From FEN-727 sp036508635 (GTDB taxonomy: Bacteria; Actinomycetota; Geothermincolia; Fen-727; Anoxymicrobiaceae), in the NCBI GenBank assembly GCA_036508635.1, contig DATCGY010000018.1, positions 1 through 16,594 on the forward strand: a stretch of DNA of 16,594 nucleotides, written 5' to 3'. Shown here one piece after another: positions 1 to 6,626 of this stretch (position 1 is the stretch's first letter; each line of letters opens with the position of its first letter). A model generated the notes under the pieces. It made no database searches and was not told the origin of the DNA. It saw only the letters and a program-made list of their open reading frames with translations. Both the position numbers and the translations under genes were made by a program.

Positions 1-180
1 GTGTCAATACAAATCCAAGGAATCACCCTTTGCTGCTATGCTGCTACAACACCTCCGATTCTCTCTTGTGGCTGCCGCTCAAGTCGGCTGTTAACCAACC
101 TCCCATACGCGCCTGGCTCTAATCAGAACCGCGCATCTTAAATAAAAGACCTGACCCCGGATTTTGTTAATCGTATCCAG
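1..180. other. Non-coding left edge, downstream of the GT4 gene
   Basis: No convincing coding frame, RNA gene or hairpin terminator is visible here. The only recognisable element is an AAGACCTGACCCCGG-like string at about 144-160, followed by ATTTTG. From memory this string recurs near REP-associated tyrosine transposases in other genomes, but no transposase gene is present in the window. The leftward four-gene run ends at 181 with TAA and I see no U-tract hairpin behind it, so its terminator may lie beyond the left edge or be factor-dependent. Confidence 0.5.
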
Positions 181-1419
181 TTAACCGGTGGCTTTGTCGG
201 GGAGGGGAGGGCAGAGTTTGAGGGTGCGGGGACGGTATTCGTAGTTGCGCTCGGCGCGGCGGTATACTTCTATTGTGCGGCGAGCGATTCTGTCCCAGTT
301 GAACTGGTCACCCATGTAAGCCATCGCGTCGGAGGTCAGCCTCTCGGAGAGGCCTTCGTCCTGAAGTATCCGGAGCATAGCTTCGGCGAGCGAGTCGGCA
401 TTGCCCGGCTCGAACTTGAGACCGGTCTCCTCGTGGACGACTATCTCCGAAAGGCCACCCGTGTCCGCCACAATGGTCGGTGTGCTCATGGCCATGGACT
501 CGAGCACGACCATACCGAAAGGTTCATACAGGCTGGGCACGACCGTCAGGTCGGCACTCTTGTAGAACGCGCACAGGGCGTCGGTCTCCATGTGTCCGAC
601 GAACTTTACCTTTTCGTTCAGGTCAAAATCGCTTACCAGTGCCTTGAGCTCGTTGAGGTGAGGACCGGTACCCGCGACCACGAATGTCACGTTTGGTATC
701 TTACTGAGGATGATGGGCATTGCCTCAATCACGGTCTGCACGCCCTTCTCGTAGACGAGCCTGCCCACGAAGAAGACAAGCTTGTCACCGGGGGGAAGGT
801 ACTTCTTACGGACCAGGTCCACGCTCACATCACGCTTGAAGCTGACAAAGTCGATGCCGTTCGGTATCACGTCGACCTTGTCCGGTGGCAGTTCGAATAT
901 CTCCGTTATCTGGTCCATCATGTAGTTGCTGCAACAGATGGTACGGACCGACTCGAACGTAAGCCACCATTCGATCTGGTGTATAAGCTTGTTCATGGGT
1001 CCGGGAAGATAGCCCTGGTGGCGGCCGTACTCAGTGGCGTGGATGGTGGCGACCAGCGGAATCCTGTACGCATGCTTGAGGCTTGCGGCCGCATGCGCGA
1101 CCAGCCAGTCGTGAGCATGTATGACGTCGATGTTCTGCAGGTCGTTGATGAGCGCGACCGCTTTTTCGAGGAGCGCGATGTTGAACTGGAGCGTCCAGGG
1201 AACCCATTCTTCCTGGGGTATGTCGGGTGGGTAATTGACGACCCTATATATATGGACGCCCTCGGACTCCTCGTATTCGGGAGCGCCCGGGTAATCCTTG
1301 GTCACGACGTGGACCTTGATGCCCTGGGACGCGAGCGTAGTCGCAAGGTGATAGACGTGCCTGCCCAATCCGCCGACTATCCGCGGTGGATACTCCCAGC
1401 TCAAGAGCAAAACCCGCAT
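181..1419 (-). CDS. GT4 family alpha-glucosyltransferase (glycogen synthase-like / Rv3032-like)
   Basis: This is a 412-residue retaining GT-B glycosyltransferase of family GT4. It probably extends an alpha-1,4-glucan in the cytoplasm from a nucleotide-activated glucose. The N-terminal Rossmann half carries GGLGRHV at residues 16-22, which is the donor loop of glycogen synthase-like enzymes, plus HAHDW at 101-105 and HATEYGRHQG at 127-136. The C-terminal half has FVGRLVYEKG near 217-226 and the E-x7-E signature at E299 and E307, followed by a GGLSEIV loop. No signal peptide or membrane segment is seen. The ATG lies 2 bp after the stop of the GH57 gene, with AAGGAGGAG as ribosome binding site inside the end of that gene, so translation is probably coupled. 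Length and gene order match M. tuberculosis Rv3032 (about 414 aa). Alternative: ordinary glycogen synthase or a maltose-1-phosphate-forming enzyme of the GlgM type. Confidence 0.88.
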   Translation of the reverse strand: MRVLLLSWEYPPRIVGGLGRHVYHLATTLASQGIKVHVVTKDYPGAPEYEESEGVHIYRVVNYPPDIPQEEWVPWTLQFNIALLEKAVALINDLQNIDVIHAHDWLVAHAAASLKHAYRIPLVATIHATEYGRHQGYLPGPMNKLIHQIEWWLTFESVRTICCSNYMMDQITEIFELPPDKVDVIPNGIDFVSFKRDVSVDLVRKKYLPPGDKLVFFVGRLVYEKGVQTVIEAMPIILSKIPNVTFVVAGTGPHLNELKALVSDFDLNEKVKFVGHMETDALCAFYKSADLTVVPSLYEPFGMVVLESMAMSTPTIVADTGGLSEIVVHEETGLKFEPGNADSLAEAMLRILQDEGLSERLTSDAMAYMGDQFNWDRIARRTIEVYRRAERNYEYRPRTLKLCPPLPDKATG

Positions 1420-1421
1420 GG

Positions 1422-2987
1422 CTATCTCCTCCTTCCCGGGGGATCGCCGGATCCGAAGATGGTATCGAGATCGATCTGCTTAAAGATATTGTCCGATTCC
1501 TCGATCTCGGACAGTTCCGGCCCTAACTGCTCTGGCTCTCCCCGCTCGAGCGCACCCGTTATCCTGCTAAACCTCTCTGAGTGGGCTTTAAAGCGCTCAA
1601 TAGAATATCCTTTGGCCCGGTCTTTTGCAACCATGTACGGCCAGTCGCTGGACTCGAGAAGGAGTATTTCTCGTACTGCTTGCGCGAGCGCGCGGTCGTA
1701 ATGCTCTCCCTGCCCGCGCAGCGACGACAGCTCGAAAAGCTTATTCTGCGCCCGGCCGAGCTCATCCCAAATCCAGGTGGTGGACCCGTTGAGCCACGTC
1801 GAATGGTCCCGGTTCGTTCCCCAGGTCGTCTCTTTGAGAGAGGCGCCGGCTGCACCTGCATTCCCGGCGAGATAGAGGGATGGAGTCGTAATGGCCAGTC
1901 CCTCGCACCGCGCGAGGGAGCGCAGCGTGACCTCGAGCCAATACGGACCCTCCCGCCAGAAATGCCCGAAGAGTTCGGTGTCGTAGCTTGCGAGCACTAT
2001 CGGCATCGGTGTGGCGTTGCCGCTCGTCTCGGTGGCGGGTGGGGGAGACGAACCCAGCTCGTCGGTCACCTCGCCGATGAAATGGCTTGCGTGGTCGAGC
2101 GCCCTTCGCTGCGCGGCTTCCGGCTCGTACACTTCTTTGTCTTCAATGGGGACGTCGAGACCGGTGACCCTCCAGTAGTAGAGGCCCGAGCTGTGATAGT
2201 ACTTTGTCGAGTCGATATACGCGCCGTCAGTGGGATATCCCGCGAGCTCGTCCCAGACGTTAGTATGAGCGCGCTCGCTGCGGGCGATCGCGTTGACGTG
2301 TGAGGACCCCGCGAGATACGCGTATGTCGAGGGAAGGCCGTCGGGCAGCGCGGTGCCGTCGATGAGCATATAACCGACACCCTCCGACTCCAGCAGATCC
2401 TCGAGCCCGACTCTGTACGCGCACTCCGGTATCCAGAATCCGGCCGGGTCGCGTCCGAAGTGGGCCCGGTGGGAGTCTATGCCAAGCCGTACCTGGCGTT
2501 CGACGCTGCGCGGGTCGGTAAACCCCGGTAGAAACGCGTGAGTGGCGGACGAGGAGATCACCTCGATCAGGCCGCCTTCCTCAAACGCGCCGAGCGCACC
2601 CAGCAGGTCTCCGTCTATCGCAAGGTACGCAAGGCGCTTTCGCCTGAAATCATCTCGATACGCTTCACCCAGCGCCTTGCGCTTTTCGTCAGAGAAATAC
2701 TCGAAGTCCCTTGTGTCAGAGCCCGCGTGCCCGGCCATGACCTCGAGGTACTCGATGAAACGTTCCTTCACGTATGGGTCCGCAAGCTGCTCGCAGAGCA
2801 CTGGCGTCATCGTGACCGCCAGGCACGAGGTGAGTCCTTCGTGCTGCAGCTGCGCAAGCATCTCGAGCAGCGGGAGGTAGGTGTCGGCCATGACCTGGTA
2901 GAGCCAGTCCTCACCGACTGGAAACACGCCGTTCTTGCGAACGTACGGCTGGTGCGTGTGCAATACGAGAGAGAAATACCCGAGCAC
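1422..2987 (-). CDS. GH57 1,4-alpha-glucan branching-type enzyme (DUF1957 C-terminus, Rv3031-like)
   Basis: This 521-residue protein is a family 57 glycoside hydrolase/transferase that would introduce alpha-1,6 branches into an alpha-1,4-glucan. Conserved region 1 is HTHQP at residues 10-14. Region 3 is WIPECAY at 185-191, with E188 as likely nucleophile. Region 4 is YDTELFGHFW at 335-344, with D336 as likely acid/base; both fit the Glu/Asp pair known in archaeal and Thermus GH57 branching enzymes. The helical C-terminal part, about 420-490, corresponds to DUF1957. A Ser/Pro/Thr-rich segment at about 311-330 looks like a surface-loop insertion. Translation starts at GTG (2987), 3 bp after the TGA of the methyltransferase; the upstream GGGGGA is a mediocre ribosome binding site, so coupling is likely. 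Its position between a methyltransferase and a GT4 gene copies the Rv3030-Rv3031-Rv3032 order. An amylase or 4-alpha-glucanotransferase activity cannot be excluded. Confidence 0.88.
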   Translation of the reverse strand: MLGYFSLVLHTHQPYVRKNGVFPVGEDWLYQVMADTYLPLLEMLAQLQHEGLTSCLAVTMTPVLCEQLADPYVKERFIEYLEVMAGHAGSDTRDFEYFSDEKRKALGEAYRDDFRRKRLAYLAIDGDLLGALGAFEEGGLIEVISSSATHAFLPGFTDPRSVERQVRLGIDSHRAHFGRDPAGFWIPECAYRVGLEDLLESEGVGYMLIDGTALPDGLPSTYAYLAGSSHVNAIARSERAHTNVWDELAGYPTDGAYIDSTKYYHSSGLYYWRVTGLDVPIEDKEVYEPEAAQRRALDHASHFIGEVTDELGSSPPPATETSGNATPMPIVLASYDTELFGHFWREGPYWLEVTLRSLARCEGLAITTPSLYLAGNAGAAGASLKETTWGTNRDHSTWLNGSTTWIWDELGRAQNKLFELSSLRGQGEHYDRALAQAVREILLLESSDWPYMVAKDRAKGYSIERFKAHSERFSRITGALERGEPEQLGPELSEIEESDNIFKQIDLDTIFGSGDPPGRRR

Positions 2988-2990
2988 CGG

Positions 2991-3752
2991 TCAATCCCCC
3001 ATATCGGCGGAGCGGCATATCGCAAAGATATCCAGACAGCCATCGAGGTGCGAGCTCTCGAGCCTGAAATCGCTGGTGCGGACGAGCGGCGTAAGCGCGC
3101 GGTGGGTCCAGAACCTGGGGTTCGCCTTGCTCATCTCGTAAACCTTGATGAAGTCAACGAGCCTCATGCGGTCGTTCAACGCAAGCCAGCCCGCGTGGAA
3201 CATCCCCTGTATCTCGACGCTGTCGAAGTGCTTTAAAAGGGTTTGGGCGAACTCCTCGGGAGTATATTCGCGGAGGTGGAATGGGTTGATGGGCTTGTCA
3301 CAACCAGGAGAGATCGTAAGGCGGTTGGGCGTGGTGATGATGGCGGTGCCGCCGGGTGCGAGCACGCGGGCTATCTCCGAGAAGTAACGCGATTCGTCCA
3401 CGAGATGCTCTACCACCTGGAACGAGACCGCGAGGTCAAATGAGCCAGACTCGACTGTCAGCTCGTTGACGTCCATGACTTCGAAGGAGAGATTATCGCG
3501 TGGATAGGTTGCGCGTGCGTGCGCCATGACCTCCGGCGCGATGTCAGTGCCCACGACCCGAGACGCCACGGTCGCAAGCATCGCGGGCCCATACCCCTCT
3601 CCGCAACCGATATCCATGACACACTTGCCCCCCGCCATCCCGACGGCAAGCTCGTATGCCACGACGTGTCTCGCGAACCAGTAGTTCTCTCGGGATATGC
3701 CCGGCAGGGTCCTCTCGCCGGTGAGTTGAAGCTCTACGATTTCTTCCGACAC
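2991..3752 (-). CDS. Class I SAM-dependent methyltransferase (Rv3030-like)
   Basis: This 253-residue methyltransferase has a UbiE-like Rossmann fold. SAM motif I is VMDIGCGEGYG at residues 45-55, the acidic residue after strand 2 is D70, and motif FDLAVSFQVVEHLVD is at 105-119. LAPGGTAIITTPNR (131-144) gives strand 5. The N-terminal segment TGERTLPGISRENYWFARH (11-29) is, as far as I recall, typical of the actinobacterial family encoded next to GH57/GT4 glucan genes, and the PFHLREYTPEEF stretch near 157-168 fits too. In that context the likely role is O-methylation of a glucan or glucosyl lipid, but the position methylated cannot be read from sequence. The start is GTG directly abutting the TAA of the FAD oxidoreductase (0 bp), so the two are almost certainly co-translated. 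Confidence 0.82.
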   Translation of the reverse strand: MSEEIVELQLTGERTLPGISRENYWFARHVVAYELAVGMAGGKCVMDIGCGEGYGPAMLATVASRVVGTDIAPEVMAHARATYPRDNLSFEVMDVNELTVESGSFDLAVSFQVVEHLVDESRYFSEIARVLAPGGTAIITTPNRLTISPGCDKPINPFHLREYTPEEFAQTLLKHFDSVEIQGMFHAGWLALNDRMRLVDFIKVYEMSKANPRFWTHRALTPLVRTSDFRLESSHLDGCLDIFAICRSADMGD

Positions 3753-5048
3753 TTAAACCTGCTTGAGATAGGCCATAGCGCTCTGCGCGGCTTCGACTCC
3801 GGTGGCAAACGCTACGTCGCCACCGTTTCCGGGACCTGCCACCGCGTCTCCAGCGATGAACATGTTATCCGTGCCGGGGACACTGCAACCCGGCCGGTCC
3901 TTTGCCGTCTGGCCGACCCGTGGCTCGAACCCATCCACCATCTTGAGCTTGAGCACGCGCTCCCATTCGACTTTTTCCGTTATTCCGGGGAACATTTCGT
4001 TCAGGAGCGCCATGAACCTCTTCTCTTCGGTCTCGACGATATCCCGGTCCTCCATCGAGGCTATTGGCAGGGGATAGTAGAAAGTGGCCAGCTGCTTGCC
4101 ATCAGGTGCGGTGCTGGGATCGATATTGGAAGTAAACTGCCCCATGGTCAGTGGCTCGGGGGTCACCACCAGGCCGTCGATATCTGACACTTTGCTCGCG
4201 AGGCACAGATCGATGGATATCCCCGCCGTCGGTACGATCGTCTCGGAGCGTGCCGCGAGGCTCTCGCTGATGCCGTCGGCGGCCAGCTCGGGGAGCTTCT
4301 GAAGCGGGACGGCCACCACGATTGCCTTTGCCTCGAACATGTCGTCCTTTATTCTTACACCCCGCGCTTTGCCGCTATCGAACTCGATGGATTTTACGCG
4401 GCTGTTGAGCGTTATCTTTCCGACGCTTTCGACCTTTCCGGATAGCGCCTCGATCAACTGGCTCGTGCCACCTCTGGGGTAGGCCACGCTTTCTTTAGCT
4501 TTGAGAGCGGTCTTCAGGAACGTCGAGAAGCAGCCCGCGCTCGTGAGATCGATGTCGGGGCAGACAAGGCCTATGCCGGAAAGGACCTTGAAGATGGAGC
4601 TTACCTCGGGTCTTTTCAATCCCCAGAGCGAATTCGAGAGCCTGACGTCGGCTTTCTTTGCGGGACTGGCCAGGACGAGCTTGAGCATGTCACCGATGAG
4701 GACCATCTTGTCTCCGGGGGAAAGGAACCCGGCCTTGAGGAACTCGGGGACGCCTGCTGGAAGGTCTACGAACTCTCCTCCGCGCCAGAGCTTGGGTTCG
4801 CCCATAGATACAAAATCGATCTCGTGCCCGATCTGTTTCAGGGCGGCAGCAGCGGCTCCCTCGGCTCCGTACCGGTTCGCGTGGATGCCGTAATCGACAA
4901 GGAAGCCGTCCTTGCGGTCGAACGAGGCCCGCCCTCCGAGGTGGCCGGTCGCTTCGAACAGCTCGACCTCCACCCCGTTGTGCGCGAGTATCGCGGCAGC
5001 CGTCAGTCCTCCGTAACCGGCACCTATTACGATCACATCAACGCCCAT
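3753..5048 (-). CDS. FAD-dependent oxidoreductase of the phytoene desaturase / CrtI superfamily
   Basis: The protein is 431 residues when started at the ATG at 5048, which has GGGAGG a few bases upstream. A longer in-frame reading to 5102 adds 18 unconserved residues, lacks a good ribosome binding site and crosses the TATAAT box, so it is rejected. The N-terminus is a textbook FAD-binding Rossmann motif: GAGYGG at 9-14, E32 at the end of strand 2, then GHLGGRAS at 35-42. The C-terminus has the second FAD motif, FIAGDAVAGPGNGGD, around 397-411 (G400, D401). No membrane segment is obvious. The family includes carotenoid desaturases/isomerases, retinol saturase-like enzymes and many proteins of unknown substrate; no specific substrate is evident. 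It is the first gene of the run, and TAA abuts the methyltransferase GTG, suggesting a shared pathway or simply shared expression. Confidence 0.8.
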   Translation of the reverse strand: MGVDVIVIGAGYGGLTAAAILAHNGVEVELFEATGHLGGRASFDRKDGFLVDYGIHANRYGAEGAAAAALKQIGHEIDFVSMGEPKLWRGGEFVDLPAGVPEFLKAGFLSPGDKMVLIGDMLKLVLASPAKKADVRLSNSLWGLKRPEVSSIFKVLSGIGLVCPDIDLTSAGCFSTFLKTALKAKESVAYPRGGTSQLIEALSGKVESVGKITLNSRVKSIEFDSGKARGVRIKDDMFEAKAIVVAVPLQKLPELAADGISESLAARSETIVPTAGISIDLCLASKVSDIDGLVVTPEPLTMGQFTSNIDPSTAPDGKQLATFYYPLPIASMEDRDIVETEEKRFMALLNEMFPGITEKVEWERVLKLKMVDGFEPRVGQTAKDRPGCSVPGTDNMFIAGDAVAGPGNGGDVAFATGVEAAQSAMAYLKQV

Positions 5049-5078
5049 GAGAGCCTCCCGTTCTCGTGTTCTTTGCCT

Positions 5079-5084
5079 ATTATA
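5079..5084 (-). promoter_or_regulatory. Candidate -10 box for the oxidoreductase/glucan operon
   Basis: On the minus strand a perfect TATAAT lies here, about 30 bp upstream of the ATG at 5048, and would give a leader of roughly 24 nt. No good -35 hexamer is found at 16-18 bp spacing, so the promoter might need an activator. It lies just downstream of the alcohol dehydrogenase terminator, which makes an independent transcription start plausible. Confidence 0.42.
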
Positions 5085-5138
5085 ATGCACGCCGACCTGC
5101 ACCGCTTTTAGTTATAGTGCGATATGTCGACCGATAAC

Positions 5139-5166
5139 AAAAGGGCGGGCCGTAGCCCGCCCTTTT
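5139..5166 (-). terminator. Intrinsic terminator behind the alcohol dehydrogenase unit
   Basis: A perfect 12 bp inverted repeat, AAAAGGGCGGGC and GCCCGCCCTTTT with a four-base loop, forms a GC-rich hairpin. In the leftward direction it is followed by TTTTGTTAT. Because both flanks are A/T runs it could also act on rightward transcripts. It separates the alcohol dehydrogenase unit from the oxidoreductase/glucan operon. Confidence 0.83.
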
Positions 5167-5278
5167 ACGCTCGCGCAATTGCGATCAAGTTACGGGACAC
5201 GACACCTCCGTGCGGTACTCCGCCGGGTCTTCCACCTGGCCCACGCCGACGAGGTAAGTCTCGACGGTCTATACCCAT
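5165..5278 (-). CDS. Doubtful small ORF between alcohol dehydrogenase and its terminator
   Basis: An ATG at 5278 is preceded by AGGAGGAG (5287-5294) at an ideal 8 nt spacing and opens a 37-codon frame whose TAA touches the terminator stem. The predicted peptide is Arg/Gly/Pro-rich with many codons ending in A or T, unlike its neighbours. The +1 frame of the same DNA, about 5268 down to 5187, has mostly G/C third positions and reads like ordinary protein, ending EVSCPVT before TGA, but has no start of its own. So this may be a real short gene, a frameshifted small gene of about 30 codons, or a remnant. No family is recognised. Confidence 0.27.
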   Translation of the reverse strand: MGIDRRDLPRRRGPGGRPGGVPHGGVVSRNLIAIARA

Positions 5279-5321
5279 CGTCGAATCTCCTCCTGGGGAG
5301 AGCCAAGAGCGGATATTTCCA

Positions 5322-6500
5322 TCAGTAAGCGCGTTTGAAGAGGTCGAGCGCATCGTCATAGGTGCACTCTCCGGGGTTGTTGAAGATGGGCCCTTCCATG
5401 ACCGAGTCCCTGGCGGCGGCCCCCAGCCCGTCCGCGGGCACGCCGGCGTCGCGCAACCGCGTGGGCATACCGATGTCGGACGCCAGTTCGCGCACGTAAT
5501 CCACCGCTTTCCGTGCGGCGGTGATATCGTCGTCCCCGCGGACGTCTAAGCCGAGCGCTTCCGCTACCATCCTGTACCGCGCCGGGATCTCCTGCTCTGT
5601 ATACTTCAGGTTGAACTCCATCCCGAAAGGCAGGATGACGGCGTTAGCGAGCCCGTGCGCCGTGCCGAGCTGGCCGCCGCACGCGTGCGACAGGGCATGC
5701 ACGATCCCTGTGTACGCGTTGGAGAAAGCGATGCCCCCCATGTTGGCAGCGATGAGCATGTACGTGCGCGCCTCGATGTCCGCGCCATCGGCGACGGCCC
5801 CGCGGAGGTATGTCGCGATCAGCCTTATGGCATGGAGCGAGATACCGTCGGTGATCGGCTCGTGAAGGTTCGAGTGGATGGCTTCGATGCAGTGCGAAAG
5901 CGCATCCATGCCGGTCGTCGCCGTCAGCTCCGGAGGCAGGGTCTTTGTCATCACGGGATCGAGCATGGCGACGGTGGGAGTCAGGTCGGGTCCCTGGAAA
6001 ATAAGCTTGAGCTTCTGTTCGGTGTCCGCGATGGCCGCGGTATGGGTCGATTCCGAACCGGAGCCCGCGGTGGTCGGGATGGCAATATGCACGGGCATCC
6101 GGTCGCTCGGAACGTACACGGCGCTATGGTGGTCGAGGAGGTCGCCACCCTCGACCATGAGGATTGCCGTCGCCTTGGCCGTATCGATTACGCTGCCTCC
6201 GCCGAGGGAGATGAGAGAATCGGCTCCGAGCTTCTTGACCAACTGGTAGCAGTCCTGGACGACGGAGACCTCGGAGTGCGGCGGGACGTCCGTGAAAACA
6301 CCGAATATATCCGCGGCGCCGCTCTCCATACCTTCTTCGAGCGCTTCGACCAGACCCGCGTCCTTGACGCCGGAGTCCGTGATGACCAGAACGCGGTGGC
6401 CCCGTGCCCTGTCCATCTCTAAGCCGATGCTGTCGACGCAGTGCTCCGCGCAGATGACCCTGCCCGGGAGCCGGAACTCGAACCACTCAACCATGGACAT
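5322..6500 (-). CDS. Iron-containing (group III) alcohol dehydrogenase
   Basis: This 392-residue NAD(P)-dependent alcohol/aldehyde oxidoreductase belongs to the Fe-ADH superfamily. The nucleotide-binding half has GGGSVIDTAK at residues 100-109 and the TTAGSGSE motif at 143-150. The four metal ligands fit the family spacing: D199 and H203 in GMDALSH, H268 in GIVHALSH and H282 in AHGLANA, each offset by only 3-5 residues from E. coli FucO. The end NNPGECTYDDALDLFKRAY corresponds to the usual NPR...T.ED...L..AY tail, so the gene is complete. The ATG at 6500 has GGGAGGG eight bases upstream; a second ATG two codons in is too far from it. The stop TGA overlaps an ATG (TGATG), opening a frame of only 17 codons. 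The substrate (ethanol, butanol, 1,3-propanediol, lactaldehyde or another) cannot be assigned. It suits fermentative or redox-balancing anaerobic metabolism. Confidence 0.92.
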   Translation of the reverse strand: MSMVEWFEFRLPGRVICAEHCVDSIGLEMDRARGHRVLVITDSGVKDAGLVEALEEGMESGAADIFGVFTDVPPHSEVSVVQDCYQLVKKLGADSLISLGGGSVIDTAKATAILMVEGGDLLDHHSAVYVPSDRMPVHIAIPTTAGSGSESTHTAAIADTEQKLKLIFQGPDLTPTVAMLDPVMTKTLPPELTATTGMDALSHCIEAIHSNLHEPITDGISLHAIRLIATYLRGAVADGADIEARTYMLIAANMGGIAFSNAYTGIVHALSHACGGQLGTAHGLANAVILPFGMEFNLKYTEQEIPARYRMVAEALGLDVRGDDDITAARKAVDYVRELASDIGMPTRLRDAGVPADGLGAAARDSVMEGPIFNNPGECTYDDALDLFKRAY

Positions 6501-6626
6501 TAAATAAACCCTCCCAGTCTATCGCCCCACCGGCATGCGGCCGGTCAGACACGCGAATTGCTTTGACAATGATAACCGATTGCAGAAGTGGTGGGTGCTG
6601 ACGAGGCCGGGTCGCGGCCCGCCGGC

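Noticed and set aside
433..1701. 422-codon open frame on the plus strand across the GT4 gene
   Set aside because: It is the antisense shadow of a GC-rich gene: it has no family motifs, is His/Asp/Val-rich and crosses the end of the GH57 gene. The minus strand has full GT4 motifs.
5187..5322. TAG read-through (pyrrolysine-like) joining the TGATG-started frame to the coding-like stretch
   Set aside because: TAG is used as an ordinary stop in this window (GH57 and DUF39 genes), and the 17 codons before it have poor codon bias. A frameshift or remnant is simpler.
6545..6626. Terminator behind the GT-C gene
   Set aside because: GC-rich imperfect inverted repeats exist (GAGCCGG with CCGGCCTC), but the stem is bulged and no T-run follows.
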